From: Rhodamnia argentea
Lineage: Eukaryota; Streptophyta; Magnoliopsida; Myrtales; Myrtaceae
Direction: 5' to 3'
Length of the DNA: 64,000 bases
NCBI RefSeq assembly: GCF_020921035.1
Contig: NC_063150.1
Coordinates: forward strand, 29,559,826 to 29,623,825
Shown: positions 1 through 10,834 of the stretch, one piece after another
Layout of the letters: every line of letters begins with the position of its first letter
Numbering within the stretch: position 1 is the first letter of the stretch
Notes under the pieces: generated by a model
Told to the model about the DNA's origin: nothing
What the model saw: the letters and a program-made list of their open reading frames with translations, nothing else
Databases searched by the model: none
Position numbers and translations under genes: made by a program

Positions 1-299
1 AGAAAGGTCGGGTGGAAACAAACAAAATGAGTAATGTGCTTTGAGTCTTCTTCTTTGCTCTATGTTTGTTGTTAGTTGCTGTTTGTTCCTAATATCAATG
101 TGTGTGTGTGGTGCTGATGTTGTAGTCATGTAAAAAAGCCAGTGTACAAAAGCGATAGCAGTATGTGAGTCCTGATACTGTGATCTATTGGAAATGCAAC
201 CTTGCTGATTGTAACTTGTCTTGAAGATTGCTAGGGGACTCCAACCTAGGATGTGGCTGCTAGTCTTGAGAGTAGTTGTGGGCTTGGGTATAAAGCCTT
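1..299. other. Unassigned flank
   Basis: No gene or repeat is recognised here. The stretch is T- and G-rich, with a short TG run near 100-115 and no long reading frame. It could be 3' flank of a gene lying outside the window. Confidence 0.4.
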
Positions 300-760
300 G
301 TAAGAGTGTTTTCGTGTGGGCTACATTAATTAATATTGTCATTATTTAATTACTCTAATAAGAAAAGATATAAGGTTTCTTAATTAGTAAAATATGGGGC
401 TGGTTAGTATGGGCTGATCTAAGCCCGATCTGTGATGAAAGGGTCTGGCTAAAACTCTATAAACATAGCTCAAGTCCCTCCTTTAACCCCAATGCACAAA
501 TAACCTCACAAAAGTAGTTGTCATAGAATGCGATACGTAAGCGGCAATCTCATTGAAGTCAGTGATTCGAAGGGTAATAGAGGATAAGCTCTTAATCATT
601 AGTTCATCGGTATTTCGCATCAAGAATGATGGATCTCAAACAAGGTTCGTAAATTCCTCTATTCCATTTTAGTGATTCGAGATACTGATTATGGTGATCA
701 TGAGGCACCGCTTAAGGTTTTAATCGCACCTTACATGTGGTATTAGAGCCTCCATAATTT
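300..760 (+). mobile_element. LTR-retrotransposon remnant with primer-binding site
   Basis: Positions 738-750 read TGGTATTAGAGCC, the usual plant primer-binding site complementary to the 3' end of initiator methionine tRNA. It follows a stretch ending in TTACA, as expected just after a 5' LTR. A TATA-like CTATAAACATA near 459 fits a promoter in that LTR. No second LTR and no convincing pol sequence is visible, so this is an old fragment whose left boundary is a guess. Confidence 0.4.
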
Positions 761-1690
761 AGATCTCAAAATTACGTTTTGACTAATTTTCGAAATTTTT
801 TTATTTGGTAAAAATTAATTTTGATCACATATTCAAATTGTGCTGGTTGAGACAAGCAAAACTATGGATAGATCGTCGCCGGACACCGCCAGACGTGCCG
901 CCACGCATGGCTGCTCGCATTTTTTGACAATTCGATTGAAGAGTACAAAGTCTCGAAAAATATTTTCCACATCGATCGTCGCATACGATTTCGTTTTAAG
1001 TAGATAAAGAGCTCAAAAAATGGGTTTGCAGGGAATTCAAACGCCCATACAAGTTCGAAATTTTTCCAAGAATGCAACATTGATATTGCCATCAATTGCC
1101 TCGAGTAGGACTTGACTCCTTCTTTAGTAACAAGTCATGCACAACACTTGCATGGTGATGGAGTTATTAATCATGATCGTTAAACATCCGTCTCATTATG
1201 CCACCATACTTTGTTGTGACATCAAACCCTTCACCGTTGGTTTGGAACTTTCGCGGCCGAAGATTGAATAACTACGACTCTCATAGCTTGCTGGATCCTA
1301 GATCTCATCTCTAGAATTTACCGGGACTTTTACTTTATTGTCAGATCAGGACAAGGATGAATTTGCTACGTGTTAGTTCAAAAATGCCAAAGCATCAGTA
1401 TCATCAGCAACTCGGTATTGGAACGAAACCAATTCAAGTGTGCCAGATTGCATTGACATCAGCCTGTCAACAACCACAGCTATATGAAGCAGAAAGGTTT
1501 GTCTGTTGCTTTCCCATGAGAAGATTTAGGTGATCTGAGTAAGAGTGAGAAAATTTATTGTGTGGGTAGCTAATGGAAAATCTGTACTGACTCTAACATC
1601 GAAGGACAATTGCTTAACAACCAAGACATTTCTTTTTGTCGATGTTTCTGTGCTTTGTGGAGAAAAATATGAGATGTGCATGAGTTCTGG
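761..1690. other. Retroelement leader relic and unassigned DNA
   Basis: The first part follows the primer-binding site and may be the untranslated leader or degraded gag of the same element. Its only frame there (ATG at 864) closes after about 50 codons. Positions 965-1035 resemble 4855-4925, including a shared CAAAAAATG then GTTTGCAG block, so the relic occurs twice. From 1040 to 1690 I recognise nothing. Confidence 0.3.
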
Positions 1691-1694
1691 CATC

Positions 1695-1702
1695 TATAAA
1701 TA
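1695..1702 (+). promoter_or_regulatory. TATA box of the truncated GLP copy
   Basis: TATAAATA lies 78 bases upstream of the ATG at 1780. The intact GLP genes have a TATA box in the same context (CATCTATAAA, about 100 bases before the ATG). It suggests this pseudogene kept its core promoter and may still be transcribed into the inverted repeat. Confidence 0.55.
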
Positions 1703-1779
1703 GGCATCATTTGGAAGCAAGTGGTCGCATCCATCAGAACACTTGAGATTAGGTAAAAGAGAGGCAGAAGAAAATCGAA

Positions 1780-2357
1780 ATGACGAAGAGGGTTCGGCTT
1801 TCCGCCAGTTGGCACTCTTGGCTCTGGCACTGTCCTTTGCCGATGCCTACGACCCAAGTCCCCTGCAGGACATCTGTGTAGCAGCCAAAGAACCCGAGAA
1901 TGCTTGTAAGCTTGTCTTTCCCTTCCTTGGTAGAAACTCTCCGAATTAGTAAATTTTCTCTTGATTTCAAAGTAGTCCTCTGATACTCTTACTGGGTGCA
2001 CTGGGGAAGCTCATCGGGCATTACGATCAATTTTTTAAACAAGACATTGTGTACACTAATTTCAAACAAAACAGGACAATTAAGTTAACAAAACCATAAC
2101 ATATCTCATTCTTGGTGACCTTATTGTATCCTAGGATGTGCCTCAAAGGTATATGTCAGCAACAATTTCCTCTTCACAGAAACTCCTCTCTATGCAGTGT
2201 TTGTGAATGGAAAGTTCTGCAAGAACCCCGTTCTTACCACGGCGAACCACTTCCTCTTTTCTGGCCTCCAAGTTCCTAGAAGCACGGCCAATCCTGTGGG
2301 CTCCACAGTCACCACAGTGTTCGTGGGCCAGCTACCAGGACTCAGCACTCTCGGCAT
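1780..2357 (+). pseudogene. Germin-like protein pseudogene, 3'-truncated
   Basis: Exon 1 (1780-1905) encodes a hydrophobic signal-peptide-like stretch followed by the germin box [13 protein letters not shown]. The ATG at 1780 is out of frame with that box, so the signal region carries a frameshift. The only ATG in the box's frame is at 1743, in what should be 5' UTR. The intron is 1906-2197 with GT and AG ends. Exon 2 begins at 2198 with the GLP start FVNGKFC and breaks off at 2357, before the metal-binding histidines. The first two codons after the break differ from every other copy and a stop follows soon. From 1894 on, it is an inverted near-copy of the minus-strand GLP at 3201-3664. No functional cupin can be made from this copy. 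Confidence 0.85.
1894..2357 (+). repeat. Inverted repeat arm A (464 bp)
   Basis: This arm matches the reverse complement of 3201-3664 along its full 464 bases with no gaps. I counted about eight mismatches by eye. It covers the last codons of GLP exon 1, the whole intron and the first 160 bases of exon 2. The 843-base spacer between the arms contains the rest of the minus-strand exon 2. Confidence 0.9.
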
Positions 2358-2809
2358 CCTAATGAATTCATAGGGCTGCTATCAGATGATATCCAAAATA
2401 CAATAGTCCTGTGAGACTTCCTTCCCAATAAACTCGACGCAGCATCATGATCCCCGTAACTACTGAAGTTCCAATTGTTACTGATTCGTTCCTTATTAGT
2501 TATGCAGCCTTAGTAGAACTGACGATGGTTATCAGCAGTTCATGCTAGTAAAGCATTCACGTTGGAAATCCTGTGACATGGTAGAGTGTAGTGTCGAGCT
2601 TGCTGTCTTTTTTGTGTCTTAGTTCCGTGAAATAAGTTCATCACAAGTAGATGGTGCAGAAAGCAAATGGTCTTATTATACTGAAATCGATATAAGATGT
2701 TACACAAGGGAACTTTCTTCATGCTTGAACTGGGAACTTCATCAGACGACTAAAAGTTCTTTTAATCAAGTGCACAGAGATGACGCCATTGTCAGATGCA
2801 TCTCTCAGG

Positions 2810-3664
2810 CTAATTGTCGTACCAGAACTTCTTCTGAAGTGTCTCAACAAGCTTCTCATCCACCTGGAACCCCTTGGCTAGTACCTCAGGGGAAATAGGA
2901 GGTTTCGCATTGAACAGGTCATTAGCAACCGTGGTGACTCCTGGGTTTTGGCTGCTAAGACCAGCGATCGCGACTGCATTGGTCTTTCCAACATTGAGCT
3001 GGAAGTGAATCATCCCGAACGGGAAAACAAAAACATCTCCGGGGTGGAGGACTTTCTCAAAGAAAGTATGGTTCAGTTGGTTGGACGTGACAAAGCCTAC
3101 ACAGAGGGTGCCCTCCAGGACGAGCAAAATCTCGGAGCCACGAGGGTGAATGTGCGGAGGATTTAAACCACCTATTCCAAAGTCAATACGAACCATGGAA
3201 ATGCCGAGAGTGTTGAGTCCTGGTAGCTGGCCCACGAACACTGTGATGACTGTGGAGCCCACTGGATTGGCCGTGCTTCTAGGAACTTGGAGGCCAGAAA
3301 AGAGGAAGTCGTTCGCCGTGGTAAGAACGGGGTTCTTGCAGAACTTTCCATTCACAAACACTGCATAGAGAGGAGTTTCTGTGAAGAGGAAATTGTTGCT
3401 GACATATTCCTTTGAGGCACATCCTAGGATACAATAAGGTCACCAAGAATGAGATATGTTATGGTTTTGTTAACTTAATTGTCCTGTTTTGTTTGAAATT
3501 AGTGTACACAATGTCTTGCTTAAAAAATCGATCGTAATGCCCGATGAGCTTCCCCAGTGCACCCAGTAAGAGTATCAGAGGACTACTCTGAAATCAAGAG
3601 AAAATTTACTAATTCGGAGAGTTTCTACCAAGGAAGGGAAAGACAAGCTTACAAGCATTCTCGG
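2810..3664 (-). pseudogene. Germin-like protein, 5'-truncated copy with intact exon 2
   Basis: Exon 2 (3360 down to 2810) is uninterrupted and ends in WYDN then stop. It keeps the cupin boxes: [13 protein letters not shown] supplies two His and Glu ligands, and FGMIHFQLN the third His. An AG acceptor lies at 3361-3362 and a GT donor at 3652-3651. Only 12 bases of exon 1 (3664-3653) remain, after which sequence is unrelated, so signal peptide, QDICVA box and promoter are lost. The protein sequence is clearly diverged from the other GLPs here ([17 protein letters not shown] in place of LYKGD). The intact cupin with no 5' end implies recent truncation, or rescue by an outside promoter, which the sequence does not show. 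Confidence 0.85.
3201..3664 (-). repeat. Inverted repeat arm B (464 bp)
   Basis: This is the reverse-complement partner of 1894-2357. Both arms end abruptly at the same homologous bases: CCGAGAATGCTT on the exon 1 side and CTCTCGGCAT on the exon 2 side. Outside those points the flanks share nothing. This indicates one inverted duplication rather than two independent gene copies. Confidence 0.9.
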
Positions 3665-3974
3665 AAATAACAAATATAACCAACGTCTAAGACGAAATCA
3701 GATGATTAGATGTGGGAAATAAGCACATTCTGTCCAAACCAAAATTGACTTTATGAAATGATAATTCCTCTTAGATATCTAGTACTGATCAAGGGACTGA
3801 TGCAATATACAATATTACATCTAATGATTTTCGGGGAGCTTCTCCTTGTTCTTCTATCATCCCCTTCTTCTCCTGCTGCTGGCCTGGCTCCGCCCCATAG
3901 CCTCCACTCGCAGTGGTGGAGGTCGGGTACGGCCCAGCCTCCTGCTGCTGCTGCCGCTCGTCCCTGCCGCCCAT

Positions 3975-4212
3975 CCCCGGACAAAGGCATGATCTTGACT
4001 CACGGGAATTTCGTCGCAGCATCTCTGATGATGACCACGGATCAAGAAATGGCGGGGGGATTTGCACCATTCGTTCCTCTGTGTCCTGCTCATGTTCTAC
4101 GTGTTCGGGCTCACAGTGATCACTTAGTCGCAGCTCCAGAAGGGGAACATGCTCGTGTCGAGGGGGAGGTTCGAACTCAACTCGGCCTTGAGGGCTGTCG
4201 GGAAGTCATAGA
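3975..4212 (+). pseudogene. 4-coumarate:CoA-ligase-like fragment
   Basis: From about 3983 the frame reads KGMILTHGNFVAAS and then TTDQEMAG, the conserved block just after the AMP-binding P-loop in plant 4CL and 4CL-like acyl-CoA synthetases. After a frame change it continues FYVFGLTVIT, a stop, then SQLQKGNMLVSRGRFEL and ALRAVGKS up to about 4210, again in the order of that family. The P-loop itself is missing or scrambled upstream. Only some 75 codons of a roughly 550-residue enzyme remain, with a frameshift and an in-frame stop, so this is a dead fragment. Family assignment is from recognition and the exact subfamily is unknown. Confidence 0.7.
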
Positions 4213-4924
4213 TCACACATTTGTGGGTTGACTTCAAGGCGGTAGGATGACGGCTTACCTCTGGCGAGTTCAGAAGGGGAGGCGTCGGGAAAGAGTGGGT
4301 GATTCGGAGGTTGACGACGGTGGCGATCGAGCGTGAATGGGGAAGGAGAGGACGAGGATCTGAGTGAAGGGAAGAGAGACACGACCGGAGGTGGGCAACA
4401 AAGGCAAGCGTGGAGGAGGGCGATGGCTGCTTGCGAGTCGCGGGGGCAAGAATGACGTGACGCTGCGTACAATATGTCCATGACTTAACTTTTTAATGGG
4501 TCGAAAATGGATAAAACATGAGTTCAAGGTAGGTTCTAGTGTAACTCATTTTTGACCCATTAGATTTAACTTCAATTTTTTAGACTCATTTTTACTGGGT
4601 CTTCTAAGAGATGACAACTCATATAGAACTTATTTATGCAAAATATGGGTCCAAAAAGGTTAGAGCAGACTCTGAAATTCTGGAAGATTGCACAAATGGC
4701 ATCTTCAAAAGTAATTGTTATGCTGACTCTTACTGAACTTCAGTTCATGCAAAAACTACATAACAAGGATAGCATCAGGATTGAAATGACCTGATACGAG
4801 TGTGCTCAAGTAAAGTATAGGACAACGGCGTATGCAAGAGATGGATTCCACGTCGATTATAGCGGGCAACTCGCATTTCAGTAAATATAAGAGGTCAAAA
4901 AATGCGTTTGCAGTGAATCTAAAA
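4213..4924. other. Unassigned, no gene seen
   Basis: Frames on either strand between 4206 and 4527 are short and show no known domain. Positions 4490-4620 contain repeated ACTCATTTTTGACCC-like phrases in both orientations, perhaps a decayed small inverted-repeat element. Positions 4855-4925 repeat part of 965-1035. Confidence 0.35.
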
Positions 4925-5666
4925 TGTTACGCCCCTACTCTCGAGTACGCGGCATCCCTACCAAATCATCTCGGGTCATAAAGGATAACGTCTCAGATAT
5001 GCTATCGACCTATGATACTATAATACGCAAGCAGATACACTCCCATTCAAACAAATATGACATGGATAGCAAGTAAGAACATCTATAACAGTCAAATACC
5101 AAAATACAATTGTCGGTACTATATCAAAAGTAGATGGTAATTAATCTGATAGAGATACTGTCATATACAACACTATTCTTCGAGGCGGCTCTCTAGGATC
5201 AACAAAAGAGTAAGGGGTCAGGCAGGGTTAACATCACTTCTATTCCCAAAAGAAGCTACATCATCATGGCCTTCAGCCTCTACTCCGAAAAAAATGAACC
5301 CTAGACTCCATCATTTCGAACCTGAAAAAGATTAACCACGATGGGGTGAGATAAATCTCGGTGAGTCAATACCTAAGCCCAGCTAAGGCGTTGATTCGTC
5401 CAGAAGATTCTATTGATCAATCGTAGACCAAAGAATACATGTATGTTAACCACAAGCAACTTACCTGACAGGAGGTCATGCATAATGCAACGTGGATGCA
5501 GTGCATGATCATGCCGATTCAACTCAATAGTCAAATTTTCAAATACTCATAACGCAGCTCAACACCAATTAAACCTTGGACACCACACAAGTTCAATTAT
5601 TAATGATGATTTTGCGTGATCGAGGCAAATAGATCCGTACAACACAATGCCGAAATCTATTAGTAC
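4925..5666 (-). repeat. LTR fragment, family of the solo LTR at 28092-31065 (first part)
   Basis: Read on the minus strand, this matches the 3' portion of the plus-strand solo LTR near 30550-31065. Shared phrases include GATTTATCTCACCCCATCGTGG, TTTTTCAGGTYCGAA and the terminal GTAGGGATGCCGCGTACTCGAG block. It ends at 4925 with the inverted LTR terminus TGTTACGCCCC. It is interrupted at 5667 by another solo LTR and resumes at 8411. No partner LTR or internal region is present. Confidence 0.7.
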
Positions 5667-6439
5667 TGTCATGACCCGAACCCCGCAAGCCGTCGACATC
5701 CCACCTGGTCTTGATTGCGTACGGTTCTCCAGGATCCAAAGGCCAACAAAATTAAAACAATACATGCGGAAGCAACAACAATCCCCGTACAGAAACCAAC
5801 AAAACTAAGATAACTTGGGATGGTAAAAACAAACTTATGTACATATATACATAGTTGTTACAAGCTCACAATCCTAGGGCTTCGGAGGCCACTGTACAAG
5901 TCTGTGACCACCTATAACAAAAAGATACGTGGTCGAAGCCCGCTACACAACCAACATACAACACTCTACAAAAGTCAGGAGGCCAACTATCCTAGGCCTC
6001 GTCCTCGCTATCCGGCACAATCTCGTCTAAGGCTGCCAGCTCGTCCTCATCCAACTCTGGAGCGGATCATTCATGTTTGCGGCGGAGGGTCTGAAATAAA
6101 CAACGAGCCCACGATTGGGTGAGATAAAATCTCAGTAAGCTAGCCCCTAATCCTAGATTAGGGCTTTAGTGCCTCCAGACACATTTTCAGTGAACAAATT
6201 CCAACAATCCCTCCTTTTTACCAAAAATTTCACAATTTAATTCCAGAAAATTCCGTTCTTTCTCCGAAAATTCCCACACCTTCTCAAATATTCTACGTTA
6301 CTCCCGTTTCGGCGTTCCACGCCTCGGTCCGACAATAAAATATTCCACGTGCTCCGGGACCCGCGTTTAACACATCATGCCATAATATCAATATCCACGT
6401 TACTCCGAAAAATTCCACGTTACTCCACCGACATCATAC

Positions 6440-6715
6440 AAGTTCATAACATTGAGCCTCAGACCTTTATAGAACACGGCTCTATATATATATATATATA
6501 CCGGGGTCTCGGACACAAAGGAATACAACCCATAAATCTCGGTCTCGGACACATAGGAACACGACCGGATTAAGTCTCGGACAATTAGTCGAGCACGACC
6601 CACTTTGGTCTCGGATGACTTAATTGAACACAACTTTCATACCTTCTCGGTCTCGGACAATCGGATGAATACGGCTCACTTGGGCCTCGGACGACTTGAT
6701 TGAATACGACCCTCA
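6440..6715 (-). repeat. Tandem minisatellite inside solo LTR
   Basis: About seven degenerate units of 35-45 bases each contain GGTCTCGGACA followed by a GAAYACGACC-like end. An AT microsatellite at 6482-6501 interrupts the array. The sister LTR at 57030-60374 has a different tandem repeat at the corresponding place, so the array turns over quickly. Confidence 0.75.
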
Positions 6716-6717
6716 CA

Positions 6718-7060
6718 TTTCCGAGAATAAATCGGGACCACGTGATTCGCTCACGTTAGAGAATTAATAAATCGGGACCACCCGATTAATTCACACTAAT
6801 CCATAGATTAATCCAGACCACTCGATCAATTTATGCTACCACAGAATTCAATCTACGTCATACGACCATATTTATGCTAACGTAGCAATAAATAAATAAT
6901 GTACGATTAAAATTATACTAACGTGCAATTAATACGCACCATACAATTTAATTATACCAACGTAGGAATTTATTGGGGCTGAACAATTTAAATATTCTAA
7001 CGTGCAATTAATACTACTATAGTACTAAACTATAATAATACCACATTTAATTAATTCCAT
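6718..7060. repeat. Array of short dyads inside solo LTR
   Basis: Repeated blocks pair AATCGGGACCAC with CGATTAATT, and TACGATTAAAATTATAC with AACGTGCAATTAATACG. Many are imperfect palindromes of 15-25 bases. The same kinds of blocks recur at 58480-58990 in the sister LTR. Function is unknown; transcription-factor sites are possible. Confidence 0.5.
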
Positions 7061-8410
7061 GGCATAACAACATATTGTCACATAAAAGTAACTATAGTTA
7101 AAATATAAACTAACCATGGTTCAAAAATTAACTAGAGTTAATAACTAACCTAACCATGGTTAAATAATTGCATAAAGTAACTAGAGTTAGCAAAAGTAAC
7201 CATGGTCCAACTTTGACCATGCAATATCCTCTGAATTCACTATTCACTTCGAGAACATGATTTCTCTCTCCTCAAAACTTCATCATCGGCCAAGGCATAA
7301 AAATGGCCAAAAACAACCAATTTTTCACCAAAATCTACCAAATCTCAAGTCCATTAGCGCCCTAGGTACCTAATATAAGGTTAGGGACCAACTTACAACA
7401 ATTTTTGCAAGTTTTCCGGTGAGAAACGAGCGAAGAAATCTTGGTTCCAACCGACGGCTCCGGCGACTCCCTTGCTCGGCTAAAAATCCACAAAACTCCG
7501 GCGGTTTGAGGTGGTTCGGGTGGTAGTCGAGCTCCGGCGATCCAAGACGAATCCGGCGAGGCTTAGAAAATTTTTTGGCAATGGAGGTGGGAGGGAGAGT
7601 GAATTCGGCCAAGGGGTGAGGTAGAGAGAGAAAGTGAGGTGGAGAGAGAGAGTGTTCTTGAAAAAATGAAGAAGAAGAGGGCCAAAAACATTAATTAATA
7701 AAATGTGGGATAATTCAAGGATGGATATTTTTGGTGTCTTGAATGCAAGAAAGGCAAATTGATAATTTCCATTTCCAGTCTAAATTTATTTCTCCTGAAC
7801 CTCTTGGGGCGAACCGCGAAGAATTGTACACTGGATGAGGAAATGTCTAAAAATTTAATTTATTGAAACCCCTGAAGGTCCGACGTCAAATTCTGAAACT
7901 CGATTCGCGATCAATCTCGATCAATAGAGTTTTCAGCGTATCTCAAACTAACGGGCGGCTTTTTGGAGTTACGCGTATCGACCCGTGATTAAAATCACGT
8001 TTAAGAATTACTCGAGCCATGGCGACCTTGGTTGTCATTCAATTGCGAGGGTCAATCACTAGTCTCGATGGTCGCGATCGTTAGAAAATAATTTAGGAAC
8101 GTTTGGAACCCATACGAGGTCAAACGGAATCACCCGTGATCCAAGCGAAGGATATTATCCAAATCGTTCCTTAATCATTTTAGGATTGGCCTATATTGGT
8201 CCAAAATATCCCCTCGACAATTTTCATGGCCAAAGAGTCAATCCGGAATCAAGTTCTTATGTCCACGTACTTGATTTTCCTAGCTAGCCATTCCCATTTG
8301 GTTAGTCCGCTCTAGAATGGATCATTTCGAGTGAGATTAAACTGAAATACATCAATGAAACTTTTCATTTATTCAAAGCTTCAAAACGAGTCGGATTACA
8401 GAATGTCATA

Positions 8411-8610
8411 AGTACGATCCATGCAACACAATGCTATGGTCGTCATCTAATAACCCAAGCATCATCCCATAACCTCTCTGCGACGGCAACTACAAGTGGT
8501 AACACAATACCTCAAGTAGGCATTCCATTATGGAGCATCGGTCCGTCACAAGCTGCGACCAGCATCCAACGACCCACAACACAACTCGACAGGCCGCGCA
8601 TCATCGCTCC
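8411..8610 (-). repeat. LTR fragment, continuation of 4925-5666
   Basis: After the solo LTR and its AGTAC repeat, the older LTR resumes. On the minus strand it reads GATGCTGGTCGCAGCTTGTGAC, matching the GATGCCGGTCGCAGCTTGTGATGG block of the Ty3 LTRs near 42048 and 49935. Homology fades near 8610, so the 5' part of this older LTR has been lost. Confidence 0.6.
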
Positions 8611-10144
8611 ATCATATTAAATTGCTGAGTATATAGACTAACATCTAATATATAGTCTAATTAACATCTCTAATTAATTCTCTTTGAGTTTTCATTTATA
8701 TAATTGAAAACTAGCTATATGATGCATGATTATAAACTTATTCTAAATGGAACTATATTATCATGACATGAAGGACGATTAATTAAATGACCTAAATCTG
8801 ATGACATATAAAAAACTATTCCTAATTTAGAATGACATGCAATTAAATGAACCTAACATGCCATCTAGATGGTAGGCAAATAACCACATGGCAAAGCTAA
8901 TCACATGGCAAACATGACAAAGACAATGGGAGATGGCATGAGCATGCAATGCAATCTATCCAACGATACGCCAATGATATTTTTAGATTTTTATCAATAA
9001 CTGAAATTAAATATTATGAAAAATAAATTATTTAAATTAGATAATATCCAATGCAATTTGGGAATCAAACTAGAAAAATCCTTATTCAAGATGGAAACTT
9101 TTCTTAATTAGATAGACACTATCCTTATCATGCAAAGTATCTAGAAAACAATCCTAATCTATATATAATATATTTAAACTTTAGAGATATATTTCTTGTA
9201 TTTTTCGAATAGGTAGCAATCCAACAAAGACAAGATTATATTGCGACCGATAATCATCGAATCGAAAAATGATATGCATCAAAAAGTTCCAATCAGTTCA
9301 AATTTGGTAACAATACTAAAACAGATGATCGCATCCTACGACATGAGGGTAGGATTGACCAATTTTCTGCACGTCGAGAGTCGTATCTCGGGCATGACAT
9401 CAGACATGCAGTTGAATTAGAAAAATTTCCTAATTTGGGTAATGCCCTAAATCTTGACGAATATTCAAGTTAGATCACGTTTTATTTGAAGTAGGCAGTA
9501 AAATCAAATACTCAAATTCGGACAAAATTCTCACCTAATTTCAATTATTCTGTTTCCAATTTCGAAGAAAAGTTGGATGGGATGGCTGGCTTGGCCGGCG
9601 GGGGGACTCACGGTGGTCGATGGGCGCGACACGCTGGACCTTGGTTTGATGAAGCTTGGCAAGGAGAGATGATCTCGGCCAGGTGTGTCGCGGGTATTGG
9701 GCACTCGAGAAGATGAGCTGCCGCGGGAATTTATTGGCGTTGTCGGTCTTGGACCTGCACTCATCGAAAGCACTTACACATAATCACCGCATCAGAATTT
9801 TTACCAGTTGCGTTCTTCTTATCTGTTCGAGTTGTCGTTGCTTTCTCTAAAGGAGCACTAGTCCAAAGTGCACTCCTTCGGAGCTTTCTCACCACTTCAC
9901 TCACGAATCATTTTAGTAGCAACTCTCTAGCGGGGACGACGTCCAGGGGTCTCCGGCACAGCTACGCACAATTGGAATCGTCCCAGCGATTGGTTCAGTG
10001 AAGACAAGCTTGCGGCTGGGAGTCTTGGTCACCGACGGCAGGGAGGAGCTGCTGGGTTGGGAAAGGCAGCGACGTCGGCAAGATCTTTTCGCAGTGAGGA
10101 TTGGCCTTCAACAAGTCGGTCTCGGTGGAATTGCAAAAGGAAAG
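8611..10144. other. AT-rich intergenic DNA, no gene recognised
   Basis: Positions 8611-9540 are strongly AT-rich with no open frame. Positions 9560-10130 are richer in GC and hold short frames on both strands (for example 9995-10219 minus), none with a recognisable domain or a plausible gene structure. Confidence 0.4.
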
Positions 10145-10240
10145 AAAAAGCGATATTTGTAATGCATAATTAGATTTATTTCCAAGTAGCGAGGATTTTG
10201 ACAAAAGGCCTAATTCCAATGGGCTCCCTCCAGTTAAACC
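10145..10240 (+). repeat. Dispersed repeat, copy 1
   Basis: The stretch from AATGCATAATTAGATTTATTTCCAA through CCAATGGGCTCCCTCCAGTTAA recurs at 12595-12685 with scattered differences. It is in the same orientation and 2.4 kb away. It may be the end of an unrecognised mobile element or part of a local duplication. Confidence 0.55.
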
Positions 10241-10695
10241 AATACCTTAAGTGAGAGGAACATGTTGCCCATGGTGCTGTACGTCCTTCAACCGTCATGG
10301 GTACACTTGAACACCTTGCAAAACAATGAAACCACGAAAGAAGAAGAAGTTTCTCAATATGTTGTGATGAATTCATGGTTTGACACTCTAAACCTCGACT
10401 ATCCTCCTTAATGTTTCTTAACAGTCGAGGGGTCGTGAATATATAGGAGAGACTTCATCTCATAGATTTCTCTACCAACTCTTCCTTACTCTTGGGCAAA
10501 AGCCTTGGGAACTTCAAAACAAATCATCTGTTAAAAACTTTTCGTCTTATTTAATTAATTTCTCTAGCTTGGACGTTTAATATTTATTTCACTACTTCAA
10601 TCTACAAACTCAATGTTCAAGATAGGACGAATTTGTTCACATCATCTCTTATAACTACATTTCCAATGATTCGAGGTACAAAAATAAAGTAGATT

Positions 10696-10697
<2 letters not shown>

Positions 10698-10740
<43 letters not shown>
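10698..10740 (+). repeat. (CT)n microsatellite
   Basis: An almost perfect CT dinucleotide run of about 21 units, close to a second run at 10790-10828. Confidence 0.95.
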
Positions 10741-10744
<4 letters not shown>

Positions 10745-10787
10745 TTATATATGCAACAAAATTCTTGAGGTCCCCTCTTAACAACTT

Positions 10788-10789
<2 letters not shown>

Positions 10790-10828
<39 letters not shown>
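10790..10828 (+). repeat. (CT)n microsatellite
   Basis: A second, nearly perfect CT run of about 19 units, 50 bases after the first, separated by AT-rich sequence. Confidence 0.95.

Positions 10829-10834
<6 letters not shown>

Larger units (their letters stand above)
5667..8410 (-). mobile_element. Solo LTR, second Ty3-type family, minus orientation
   Basis: The segment starts TGTCATGACC, ends GAATGTCATA, and is flanked on both sides by AGTAC (5662-5666 and 8411-8415), a perfect 5-bp target duplication. It is homologous to the solo LTR at 57030-60374: ends, a palindromic CCCTAATCCTAGATTAGGG-type motif near 6147, tandem arrays and a GC-rich leader near 7400-7560 correspond. Internal coding sequence is absent, as expected after LTR-LTR recombination. 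It is about 600 bases shorter than the sister copy, partly because most of the LTR-borne ORF is deleted (near 6055-6070). Confidence 0.88.

Noticed and set aside
1743..1949. 68-codon frame starting at 1743 as a small secreted protein
   Set aside because: The frame includes 5' UTR, GLP exon 1 and intron sequence. It is an artefact of the frameshift in exon 1 and ignores the splice donor at 1906.
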